Origin: CAZIGK01 sp964538615
GTDB lineage: Bacteria; Pseudomonadota; Alphaproteobacteria; Rickettsiales; RI-342
Assembly (NCBI GenBank): GCA_964538615.1
Contig: CAZIGK010000036.1
Coordinates: 1-18,202, forward strand
Reading direction: 5' to 3'
Length of the DNA stretch: 18,202 nt
Part shown: positions 1 to 6,443 of the stretch, in pieces
Layout: each line of letters begins with the position of its first letter
Numbering within the stretch: position 1 is the stretch's first letter
Position numbers and translations under genes: made by a program
The notes under the pieces: generated by a model
The model's database searches: none
Seen by the model: the letters and a program-made list of their open reading frames with translations, nothing else
What the model was told of the DNA's origin: nothing

Positions 1-373
1 CATTCCGGGCTTGACCCGGAATCCATCTCTCCTCTTGCTCTGGCTCCGCTCGGTTATTTTATTCCCTCCTTGCTCGACTCCTGTCTCGCAAATGAGGGCG
101 ACTCAGGGCTGGTTCGGGCTTGCTAGCCCTCACTTCTTGTCTCTCGCATGGGTCATCAATCCCCGTCATGCCTGCGTAGGCAGGCATCCACGAGAAACTT
201 TCCTTTGGCTCCATTCGGCTTACTAGCCTCATTCCGCGTCGGCACTGCGTGCCTCTCGTTTCACTCGCTAAAGGCGGCGGCCTGCTTGCCGCCGTTCTTG
301 TCCCTCGCATGGGTCATCAATCCCCGTCATGCCTGCGCAGGCAGGCAATCCATGCAAAACGCCATCTTCCACA
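1..373. repeat. Intergenic repeat cluster, no gene
   Basis: This gene-free stretch at the left edge carries three short palindromic repeats of one general design, TCAT-palindrome-ATCCA. The first (2-25) has arms ATTCCGGG and CCCGGAAT around a 5-nt loop. The second (161-190) and third (322-352) have the 8-bp arm ATGCCTGC pairing with GCAGGCAT, with an inserted A near the end of the third copy. Copies two and three sit inside a longer direct repeat of about 57 bp (134-190 and 295-352) that differs at only a few bases. Another GC-rich dyad, GGCGGC/GCCGCC, lies at 273-293. Such elements are widespread intergenic repeats in proteobacteria. Open frames here encode only repeat-derived sequence. The cluster lies directly downstream of the minus-strand TPR gene and could form its 3' mRNA structure. 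Confidence 0.75.
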
Positions 374-1378
374 TCACTGCAACGTCTGCAATTCCTGCGG
401 CGCCTGCAAGCCGTTGGGGCGGTCCGTACCTTGTTCCTGCATTTCACGTTTCACCTTTTCCAAGTTACGCCAGGCGGTCTCATAGTAGGTTTTACTGTCC
501 TTCAACGCCATATTCAGGTAGGTTTCTGCCAGTTTCGGGTCACGCGACAAATACGCAAACAACCCCATATTATTATACAGTTCCGCTTTGCTCAGGTGCG
601 GCTTGGCGGTGGCTTCGGCCTTGTCCATTTGCCCCATCAGCGCATAAATCAGGGCTAGATTCATATCCACCTGTTTTTTTGTGATCGTTTCATCACTACC
701 AATCAACTGCTGCTGCGCCAGTTCAAACGCACGCAGTGCCTTGTCATAATTGCCCATAATGGCAAAGGTCAAACCGGTATTGTTCAAAATGGGCGGGTAA
801 TTGGATTTATATTTCAGTGCAGATTGATAATATTGCAATGCCTGTGGGTGGTTATTCTGCATGGAAAGCACCACCCCAATACCATTCAGCGTTTGCCAAC
901 GCGTAGCATCCTTGCCTTGCACGTGGTTGAGGTATTTTAAAGCTTTATCAAAATCACCAGAGGTAATCAGCGCCAACGCAGACCCCTCCAGATAGTCCAG
1001 ATTCTCCGGCTCGCGTTTCAGCAATTCGGCATAGGCTTTAATCGCAGGCTGCGTCAGGTTCTTTCGCCGCAGAATGGTCGCATAACCAAACAAATATTCG
1101 TTATTATCCGGGTAGCGGTCATACAGCTGCTCAAATAACCCGCCTGCCCGTTGCAGGTCACCGCGTGCCAGTGCCTCCCGCGCAGACTCAGCCAGCACTC
1201 CCTCCACACCATCCATATCTTTGGTAGATTGCCCGTGGCTTTCCAGCACGCTCTGAGCCGTCACCCGCTTGCGATCCTTAGGGTTTGGGGCGCATGCGCT
1301 GGTACACAAAACCACGCCCACTGTCACACAAACAACACGCCGCAGGAAAAAAGACATAAACGAGGGAGACAACAGCAT
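374..1378 (-). CDS. TPR-repeat lipoprotein (TadD-like)
   Basis: This is a predicted lipoprotein of 334 residues made of tetratricopeptide repeats. The N-terminus has a basic RR followed by a hydrophobic stretch and a lipobox-like TSAC, so Cys29 would be the lipidated residue. From about residue 62 to 315 there is helix-turn-helix TPR sequence, with recurring patterns such as GDFDKAL, NHPQALQYYQSAL and GNYDKALRAFELA. TPR domains scaffold protein-protein contacts. This architecture resembles TadD-type lipoproteins that support pilus secretion, but no tad genes are visible here, so the specific role is inferred. The ATG at 1378 has AAGGA about 13 nt upstream. An internal ATG at 1357 (Met8) gives a more typical signal peptide but lacks a ribosome binding site. 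The gene is divergent from pyrB and ends at the repeat cluster. Confidence 0.88.
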   Translation of the reverse strand: MLLSPSFMSFFLRRVVCVTVGVVLCTSACAPNPKDRKRVTAQSVLESHGQSTKDMDGVEGVLAESAREALARGDLQRAGGLFEQLYDRYPDNNEYLFGYATILRRKNLTQPAIKAYAELLKREPENLDYLEGSALALITSGDFDKALKYLNHVQGKDATRWQTLNGIGVVLSMQNNHPQALQYYQSALKYKSNYPPILNNTGLTFAIMGNYDKALRAFELAQQQLIGSDETITKKQVDMNLALIYALMGQMDKAEATAKPHLSKAELYNNMGLFAYLSRDPKLAETYLNMALKDSKTYYETAWRNLEKVKREMQEQGTDRPNGLQAPQELQTLQ

Positions 1379-1568
1379 AATATTAGCTTTTTCCTTACGC
1401 TTTTTGCAGGATGGTACTAGACAGATAGCATACAGTCAGGGCTGAAGCTTTGTTCCAGATTCCGCCAACATAGTGGAAGCCCACAACCTTGGCAATGCCT
1501 TACCACCCCACCCCTTACTTCTTCACTTCCCATTGACGTACGGCTCAGACGACAGGATACCGCTAACC
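1379..1568. promoter_or_regulatory. Divergent intergenic region, TPR gene / pyrB
   Basis: These 190 bp must hold the promoters of the minus-strand TPR gene and the plus-strand pyr operon, because the two genes start back to back. No strong -35/-10 pair stands out. The best plus-strand candidate is a weak TTGCAG near 1405 with an AT-containing hexamer 17 nt later. No PyrR-type anti-terminator, leader peptide with a uridine-rich attenuator or riboswitch was recognised. The pyrB frame stays open upstream to 1473, but the predicted extension is Pro/His-rich and does not resemble ATCase, so it is treated as non-coding. Confidence 0.45.
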
Positions 1569-2519
1569 ATGACCCTTGATGCTGCTCACCCCGCACTTCC
1601 GCACCTGCTGGGCATCCGCACACTTTCCCGCCCGCATATCGAATCTCTGCTACAGCGTGCCAACTACTACGCAGACCGCAACCGTCAGGGGGATTATAAA
1701 AGCGAGACCGGTCTGGCAGGACGCACCATTATTCTTTTATTCTTTGAAAACTCCACCCGCACCCGTAGTTCGTTTGAAATCGCGGCCAAACGTCTGGGGG
1801 CAGATGTCATTAATATCGCGGTAGAACAATCCTCCGTTGCCAAAGGGGAAACACTGACCGATACCCTGCGCACGCTGGATGCCATGCATCCACAGGTCGT
1901 GGTGATGCGCCACCCGTCCTCCGGCGCCGCAGAGTTTGCCACCAGACACATGCAGGCTGGCGTGGTCAACGCGGGGGATGGCTGGCACGAACACCCCACG
2001 CAGGCACTGCTGGATGCCCTGACCCTGCAACGCCATTTCAAAACACTGGAAGGGTTAAATATCACCATTTGTGGGGATGTACTGCACAGCCGGGTCGCCC
2101 GCTCTAACCTGTGGCTGTTAAAAACCATGGGCGCACGGATTCGTCTGGCCTGCCCACCGGCACTCACCCCGCCAGATGCACAGGCATTATTTGGTGTTCC
2201 TGTGTTCCATCGGCTGGATGAAGCGGTGGATGGTGCGGATGCCATCATGATGCTGCGCCTGCAACTGGAACGTATGCAAGGTGCCTTTGTCCCCTCCGTG
2301 AAAGAATACCACCATTTCTACGGCCTCACCCTGCAACGGCTACAGCGGCTTGCCCCCAAAGCCGTGGTACTACACCCCGGCCCCATCAATCGTGGCGTAG
2401 AAATTGCCAGTGCCGTGGCCGACCTGCCCCAACAAAGTCTGATTCTGGAACAGGTGGAAATGGGCGTCGCGGTTCGGCAAGCGGTGCTCATGGCAGTGGC
2501 ACAAGGGTCTGTGGCATGA
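1569..2519 (+). CDS. pyrB: Aspartate carbamoyltransferase catalytic subunit
   Basis: This enzyme joins carbamoyl phosphate and aspartate to give N-carbamoyl-L-aspartate, the committed step of pyrimidine synthesis. All family hallmarks are present in the 316-residue product. The carbamoyl-phosphate loop STRTR is at residues 62-66. The loop donated to the neighbouring subunit includes Ser88 and Lys92. RHP is at 114-116, HPTQ at 142-145 and HPGPINRGVE at 269-278. The chosen ATG has AGGA upstream, and the conserved protein begins here; an open extension back to 1473 shows no family similarity. No pyrI regulatory subunit follows. Instead a pyrX-type dihydroorotase homologue lies two genes downstream, which points to a class A ATCase. 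It is the first gene of a compact operon and overlaps the next start by 4 bp. Confidence 0.97.
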   Translation: MTLDAAHPALPHLLGIRTLSRPHIESLLQRANYYADRNRQGDYKSETGLAGRTIILLFFENSTRTRSSFEIAAKRLGADVINIAVEQSSVAKGETLTDTLRTLDAMHPQVVVMRHPSSGAAEFATRHMQAGVVNAGDGWHEHPTQALLDALTLQRHFKTLEGLNITICGDVLHSRVARSNLWLLKTMGARIRLACPPALTPPDAQALFGVPVFHRLDEAVDGADAIMMLRLQLERMQGAFVPSVKEYHHFYGLTLQRLQRLAPKAVVLHPGPINRGVEIASAVADLPQQSLILEQVEMGVAVRQAVLMAVAQGSVA

Positions 2520-3052
2520 CATCCCATCCACCCCTCACCTCTGCCTCTTCCGCAGGCACGGCTCCTGTGCATCCCCCCGTGTGGGAGCATCAACATCTGG
2601 GCTACCAGTTCAGCGATGACCCCGCACGCCTGAACATAGACGCCATTCATGATTTTCTCTGCCACCACTCCCACTGGGCGACCAATATCCCCCGTGACAC
2701 ACTGGAAAAAGCCATTCGCCACTCGCTCTGCTTTGGCCTGTATCAGGAAGGTCAGCAGGCAGGCTTTGCCCGCGCTGTCAGTGATTTTGCAACCTTCGCC
2801 TATTTTTGCGATGTCTATATTCTGCCCCAGCACCGTGGACAAGGCCTTTCCAGTTGGATGATAGACCGCATGCTGGAACACCCCCAGCTAAAAGGTCTGC
2901 GCAAATACGCGCTGGTGACCACCAACGCCCACCGCGTTTATCAACGTTCCGGCTTCCACCATCTGGAATTTCCGGAACGCTGGCTGGAAATCCATCATCC
3001 AGACCTTTACACCAAAGGTCCCCGTCCGCTATTACTGGATATCATGAGCTAA
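2516..3052 (+). CDS. GNAT-family N-acetyltransferase
   Basis: This 178-residue protein belongs to the Gcn5-related acetyltransferases, which move an acetyl group from acetyl-CoA to an amine. The acetyl-CoA pyrophosphate loop is visible as QHRGQGL at residues 105-111, following the beta strand DVYILP. The C-terminal strand-helix signature NAHRVYQRSGF is at 137-147. The substrate cannot be told from sequence. Its ATG overlaps the pyrB stop in an ATGA arrangement, and pyrX starts 10 bp after its stop, so it is almost certainly co-transcribed and translationally coupled with the pyrimidine genes. That placement suggests either a link to pyrimidine metabolism or a passenger gene. The first 20 residues are low-complexity and Pro/Ser-rich, so a later start is possible but has no better ribosome binding site. 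Confidence 0.9.
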   Translation: MTSHPPLTSASSAGTAPVHPPVWEHQHLGYQFSDDPARLNIDAIHDFLCHHSHWATNIPRDTLEKAIRHSLCFGLYQEGQQAGFARAVSDFATFAYFCDVYILPQHRGQGLSSWMIDRMLEHPQLKGLRKYALVTTNAHRVYQRSGFHHLEFPERWLEIHHPDLYTKGPRPLLLDIMS

Positions 3053-3062
3053 GAGATGTACC

Positions 3063-4301
3063 ATGCGCCTGCTGCTTCGCCACGCCAAAATTATTAACCC
3101 TGCCACATCGCTGGAAACCACCGGGGATATCCTCATTCAGGGCGGCATCATTCAGGCCATGGATAGCTTTCTGGATATCCATGATGCGGAAATCATGGAT
3201 TGCCATGGCCGCGCCCTGGCTCCCGCATTGATAGACCTGTTCGCTCTTTGCCCGGAACCGGGGGACGAACACGCCAGTATGCAAGACCTCTCCGCGCAGG
3301 CATTACGCGGCGGTGTCGGCACGGTGGCCCTCTCACCGGAAGCCACCCCCATCCGAGATCTCGTTGCCCATATTCGCTATGGCCACTACCGCGCGCGGGA
3401 ATCGGCACGCTGTCATCTGCATTTCCATGGCGCTCTCACCCGTGGGCTGGAAGGCCGGGAACTGGCGGATATGGGACGCCTGAAAGAAGCCGGGGCACTC
3501 ACCGCCTGTAATGGGTTACGCAGCATTTCCTCCAGCCGGGTCATGCACCGCGCCATGACCCACGCACAAGGGCTGGATGTGCTGGTTATGCACCGCCCGG
3601 AAGATACCGAACTGGCAGAAGGCGGCATGGCGCATCGTGGTGCCATTGCCACCGGTCTTGGTCTGGCCGGTATCCCGACAGAAGCAGAAACCATCACCCT
3701 CGCCCGTGATCTGCAACTGCAACAGGCCACCGGCGCACAATATCACGCACTCATGCTCAGCACAGCTTCCGCCGTACAACTTCTCACAACATCCAACGCC
3801 CACACCCCACATGTATCTGCCAGTGTTGCACTGGCCAACCTGCTACTGGATGACAGCCTGCTGGAAGGCTTCAATACGGCCGCCAAAACCATTCCCCCGC
3901 TACGTGGCCGGGATGATGCCGCCGCCCTGCGTCACGCAATCATGGAGGGCACCATCCGCCATATCTGCTCCGGTCACCACCCCTTCAGCCCGGAGACCAA
4001 AGCCCTGCCCTTCGCACAAGCCAGCCACGGTCTGCACAGCCTGCCCTACATGCTACCCGTGCTGGTCACTCTGTTTCATAAACAGATGGGTAAAAGCCTC
4101 TCGCAGGCTCTCGCTCCCGCCAGCCTGCATAATGCGGAACTGCTGGGCTTACCCACAGGCCGCATGGCGGTCGGTGCCCCGGCGGATCTGGTTCTGTTTG
4201 ATCCGGATGCAGCGGCTGGCGACTGGATGGGACACCCACTGGTCGGCAAAGTACTCTGTACCTTTATTGGCGGCAAACCTGCCTATCATTCTCCTTCCTA
4301 A
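3063..4301 (+). CDS. pyrX: Inactive dihydroorotase homologue (PyrX/PyrC')
   Basis: This 412-residue protein has the class I dihydroorotase fold, with motifs such as GLxGIPTEAE, the KTIPPLR segment (275-281) and a C-terminal GAPADLVLFD. Its metal and catalytic residues are gone. The DxHxH motif reads DLFAL (58-62), so both histidines are missing. The later HLST motif reads MLST, with Met231 for the ligand histidine. The SDDG motif reads ACNG (148-151), and TDHAP reads SGHHP, with Gly304 for the catalytic aspartate. In Pseudomonas-type class A ATCases, such a dead PyrC' is a structural partner needed to assemble the PyrB dodecamer. That role is inferred here from the homology and linkage. A functional pyrC should exist elsewhere in the genome. 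Annotation as an active dihydroorotase would be misleading. Confidence 0.92.
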   Translation: MRLLLRHAKIINPATSLETTGDILIQGGIIQAMDSFLDIHDAEIMDCHGRALAPALIDLFALCPEPGDEHASMQDLSAQALRGGVGTVALSPEATPIRDLVAHIRYGHYRARESARCHLHFHGALTRGLEGRELADMGRLKEAGALTACNGLRSISSSRVMHRAMTHAQGLDVLVMHRPEDTELAEGGMAHRGAIATGLGLAGIPTEAETITLARDLQLQQATGAQYHALMLSTASAVQLLTTSNAHTPHVSASVALANLLLDDSLLEGFNTAAKTIPPLRGRDDAAALRHAIMEGTIRHICSGHHPFSPETKALPFAQASHGLHSLPYMLPVLVTLFHKQMGKSLSQALAPASLHNAELLGLPTGRMAVGAPADLVLFDPDAAAGDWMGHPLVGKVLCTFIGGKPAYHSPS

Positions 4302-4325
4302 CGAGTGCCAGAGATTCCATAGACC

Positions 4326-5048
4326 ATGCATGCATCATCCACATCCCCCATCATCTGCGCCATAGATACGCTGGATATTCAACAAGCGCGTAGTCTGGCG
4401 CATCAGATTCATCCGCATGTCGGCATGCTGAAACTGGGGCTGGAGTTTTTTGTCGCTCATGGCCCGCAAGCGATCATGGATGTCTGCGAACAGGGCATGC
4501 CTCAAGCCTCCCGCCTGTTTCTGGATTTAAAGTTTCACGATATTCCTAATACCGTTGCCGGGGCGGTGCGTTCTGCCGTGGCCACTGGCTGCGAACTGCT
4601 CACCATCCATGCATCCGGTGGCGCCTCCATGTGCCATGCCGCCGTGGATGCCGCACAGGAACAAGCCGCCAAACTGGGCAAACCCACCCCCACCCTACTG
4701 GGCGTCACCCTGCTCACCAGCCTGAACCAAACAGAAGTCAATGCTCTGGGCTATGGCGCTATTGAATCGCAGGTTTTGCGGCTGGCCGAAATCGCCTTAA
4801 GCCATGGCGTACCCGGATTAGTCTGCTCTCCGCATGAAATCCGGGCCATTCGCCAACGCTTCGGTCAGGAACCTGTTTTGGTTGTCCCTGGCATTCGACC
4901 CGCGGGCAGCGCCACCGGAGATCAAAGCCGTATCATGACCCCCAAAGAAGCATTGGATGCAGGCGCCAACTGGCTGGTGATTGGGCGCCCCATTACCGCC
5001 GGGGCAAACCCGGCGGCGGCAGCGGCAGCCATTGCGCAAAGCCTTTAA
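4326..5048 (+). CDS. pyrF: Orotidine 5'-phosphate decarboxylase
   Basis: This enzyme decarboxylates orotidine monophosphate to UMP, the last step of de novo pyrimidine synthesis. The 240-residue TIM-barrel protein shows the substrate-binding start IICAID, the K-L-G-L-E segment at residues 36-40, and the active-site signature DLKFHDIPNT (67-76) with the catalytic Asp-Lys-Asp residues. Near the C-terminus it has VPGIRP followed by GDQSRIMTP and the phosphate-binding VIGRPIT. Length and order match bacterial group I enzymes. It follows pyrX after a 24-bp gap and is part of the same operon. Confidence 0.97.
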   Translation: MHASSTSPIICAIDTLDIQQARSLAHQIHPHVGMLKLGLEFFVAHGPQAIMDVCEQGMPQASRLFLDLKFHDIPNTVAGAVRSAVATGCELLTIHASGGASMCHAAVDAAQEQAAKLGKPTPTLLGVTLLTSLNQTEVNALGYGAIESQVLRLAEIALSHGVPGLVCSPHEIRAIRQRFGQEPVLVVPGIRPAGSATGDQSRIMTPKEALDAGANWLVIGRPITAGANPAAAAAAIAQSL

Positions 5049-5071
5049 CCCCCAGAAGGATACCCTCTCCC

Positions 5072-5578
5072 ATGGCGGAAGCTCATGACAGCCTGAATGC
5101 AGATAAAACACAGGAAAACCCCATTCGCATCCTCGTCTGCGTCAGTGACGAAGAGCATGCGCGGGTCGCCGTGCGCTTCGCCAGTGCCCGCCTGAAACAC
5201 CGTGGTGGCAAACTCCTGCTCTTGCATGTCTGTGACACCGCCGATTTCCAAAGCTTTTCGACCATTGCCTCCCGCATACGGGAGGAAAACCACGCCAAAG
5301 GCCAGTCCGTGCTGGAGAGCATGGCGGAAGAAGTACGCCTCTGGGCAGGCGCAGAAGCCACCCTGCTCCTGCGGGAGGGCAATATTGTGGATGAAATCCT
5401 CACTGCTCTGGAAGAACACCCGGATATCAACCTGCTGGTTCTTGGCGCCTCCGCAGAAGGGGATAGTAAGAGAGAAGTACTCACTGCTCTCAGCCAACGT
5501 CTGGGGAAACGCCTGTTTGTACCCATGCTGGTCGTACCCGGCCATCTCACCGAACAACAAATCTGGGAACTCACCTAG
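5072..5578 (+). CDS. Universal stress protein (UspA family)
   Basis: This is a 168-residue cytoplasmic protein of the UspA alpha/beta nucleotide-binding fold. The first strand RILVCVSDEEHARVAV (19-34) carries the usual Asp that contacts adenine. The middle has GKLLLLHV, and the C-terminal half has EGNIVDEIL then NLLVLGASAEG. The ATP-binding G-2x-G-9x-G(S/T) motif is not clearly complete after LGAS, so this may be a non-ATP-binding member. It is somewhat longer than the common 140-150 residues because of a polar N-terminal extension. AAGGA lies about 13 nt before the ATG. It is the last gene of the pyr operon, 23 bp after pyrF. Which stress it answers cannot be inferred. Confidence 0.9.
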   Translation: MAEAHDSLNADKTQENPIRILVCVSDEEHARVAVRFASARLKHRGGKLLLLHVCDTADFQSFSTIASRIREENHAKGQSVLESMAEEVRLWAGAEATLLLREGNIVDEILTALEEHPDINLLVLGASAEGDSKREVLTALSQRLGKRLFVPMLVVPGHLTEQQIWELT

Positions 5579-5800
5579 AGAGTGTCATCACGTGATGGAG
5601 AATGAGGCAAAAATGCTGCACTGCAGGAACCCAAAATGCCCGTGTACAGAAAACTTACAGCAAAGCCGCAAGCACAGAAATATAGCATCTGCCGCCCCCG
5701 CCATGGGAAAGGGAGATAGAGCCTAAGGCCAGAACACCTCAACGGGATGCAACCTGACCTTGGTGCAAAAAAAATCAATTTTCATAAAACCATCATATTA
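5579..5800. other. Gene-free stretch after the pyr-usp operon
   Basis: No credible gene is seen between the universal stress protein stop and the Pho box. A 12-bp perfect palindrome, CATCACGTGATG (5586-5597), lies just after the stop codon. It is too short and lacks a T tract, so it is not a convincing terminator. From about 5760 the sequence becomes AT-rich with a run of eight A's, consistent with an upstream promoter region for what follows. Confidence 0.55.
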
Positions 5801-5818
5801 CTGTCATATTCCTGTCAC
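5801..5818 (+). promoter_or_regulatory. Pho box (PhoB operator), candidate
   Basis: The sequence CTGTCATATTCCTGTCAC consists of two 7-bp half-sites, CTGTCAT and CTGTCAC, separated by 4 bp. This is the layout of the PhoB binding site (11-bp repeat period), and both half-sites fit the consensus CTGTCAY. A weaker upstream unit, CCATCAT at 5790-5796, keeps the same 11-bp phase, so PhoB could bind three consecutive units. A poor -10-like TACATT follows at 5822-5827. The orientation points rightward, toward the leader and the acidic ORF at 6039, about 220 bp away. Phosphate-starvation control is inferred from the site alone. Confidence 0.65.
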
Positions 5819-5829
5819 AAATACATTGT

Positions 5830-6038
5830 AAAACCAGTTTCACAGACACGAGGACACATCCTCCGCAACGGTTTCACTTTCCGGCTGACAGTATGATAGT
5901 CAATCACCGGACACCCGCTGCAGATATGACATTCTCGTGCTTACCCAAACCTAAGCCGAGATCACCCAAGGGTGCAATTTCTGAGGCAGCGGGAAGGGTA
6001 AGCTGCCTCCGCCTTCGCTATGCGAAAGGAGCCCCAAG
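5830..6038 (+). promoter_or_regulatory. Structured leader with pairable Shine-Dalgarno
   Basis: This region lies between the Pho box and the acidic ORF. Hairpin 1 is a perfect 8-bp stem, GAGGCAGC (5983-5990) with GCTGCCTC (6002-6009) and an 11-nt loop. Hairpin 2 pairs TTCGC (6014-6018) with GCGAA (6022-6026). It can be extended by CTCC (6007-6010) pairing with GGAG (6028-6031), which is the core of the ribosome binding site AAAGGAG. Hairpin 1 and the extended hairpin 2 compete for 6007-6009, so they are mutually exclusive. This looks like a translational switch, but it matches no riboswitch class I recognise. A smaller dyad, GAGGA/TCCTC, lies at 5850-5863. A 49-codon frame (5893-6042) also runs through the leader and ends in an ATGA overlap with the ORF. 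Confidence 0.45.
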
Positions 6039-6362
6039 ATGACGAACGAGATGAACACCAGCACCAACGGCGGCGAGTTCGACGGCCTGTTCGACGGCAT
6101 CGAGATCGTGCTCGACTGGAAGACCTCGCTGCTGCTCGACGGCATCGGCACGCTCAGCGAGGCCGTCCAGAACGGCACGCTGACCGCGGATGAGGCTGAC
6201 GGCGAGCTGGCCGTGCTGCAGTTCCTGCTGTCGCTGGCCGACAACCCGGAGCAGTTCGGCCTGATCAACCTGGCGCTCTTGCTGGCCGAGAGCGAGGAGG
6301 GCTTCTTCGCGGCGGTGGCGGCGATCAAGGCGCAGAGCAGCGCCTCGACCGACGCCGAGTAG
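6039..6362 (+). CDS. Highly acidic orphan protein, 107 aa
   Basis: I do not recognise this protein. It has 11 Glu and 8 Asp against 2 Lys and no Arg, His or Cys, giving a net charge near -17. There is no signal peptide or clear membrane segment. The sequence looks mostly helical, with Leu/Ala-rich stretches (LAVLQFLLSLA, INLALLLAE, FFAAVAAIKA) after a Gly/Asp-rich N-terminus in which FDG is repeated. Codon use is extraordinary for this window: all 11 Glu codons are GAG and only two sense codons (GAT and GCT) end in A or T. Neighbouring genes use GAA freely. This indicates either a recently transferred gene from a high-GC donor or extreme expression bias. AAAGGAG ends 7 nt before the ATG, an excellent ribosome binding site. 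A Pho box lies upstream and a palindrome module downstream. Confidence 0.8.
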   Translation: MTNEMNTSTNGGEFDGLFDGIEIVLDWKTSLLLDGIGTLSEAVQNGTLTADEADGELAVLQFLLSLADNPEQFGLINLALLLAESEEGFFAAVAAIKAQSSASTDAE

Positions 6363-6401
6363 TTCACACGTTCACACGTTCACACGTTCACGCGTTCACG
6401 T
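6362..6401. repeat. 8-bp tandem repeat, five units
   Basis: Three exact GTTCACAC units are followed by GTTCACGC and GTTCACGT. The array begins on the last base of the stop codon of the acidic ORF and ends 4 bp before the large palindrome. Copy number could vary by slippage without altering the protein. The unit has no dyad symmetry, and there are no spacers, so it is not a CRISPR array. Confidence 0.9.
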
Positions 6402-6405
6402 CTGC

Positions 6406-6443
6406 CGAAGAGGGCAACCAGCATATGCTGGTTGCCCTCTTCG
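6406..6443 (+). terminator. Perfect 38-bp palindrome, probable terminator
   Basis: The arm CGAAGAGGGCAACCAGCAT (6406-6424) is followed with no spacer by its exact reverse complement (6425-6443). Its RNA would form a long GC-rich hairpin with a 3-5 nt apical loop. There is no T tract on the plus strand, since CGCGTTTACC and a run of C's follow, so classical intrinsic termination would be weak. Placement just after the acidic ORF still makes a 3' end or mRNA-stabilising role likely. A DNA-level role as a binding site or recombination point is an alternative. Confidence 0.55.

Noticed and set aside
59..310. Minus-strand 83-residue frame
   Set aside because: It lies wholly in the palindromic repeats; the predicted peptide is a known type of repeat-derived translation, with no start signal.
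148..684. Plus-strand 178-residue frame
   Set aside because: It runs from the repeats into the antisense strand of the TPR gene, has no ribosome binding site and no family features.
1694..2248. Minus-strand 184-residue frame
   Set aside because: Antisense to the clear pyrB gene, with Ser/Arg-rich shadow composition.
3577..4365. Plus-strand 262-residue frame
   Set aside because: Another frame of pyrX, rich in Pro, Trp and Cys, with no domain features.
5586..5597. CATCACGTGATG palindrome as the pyr operon terminator
   Set aside because: The stem is only 6 bp with no loop, and no T tract follows.
6362..6401. Repeat array as a CRISPR
   Set aside because: Units are 8 bp and contiguous with no spacers, and there are no cas genes.
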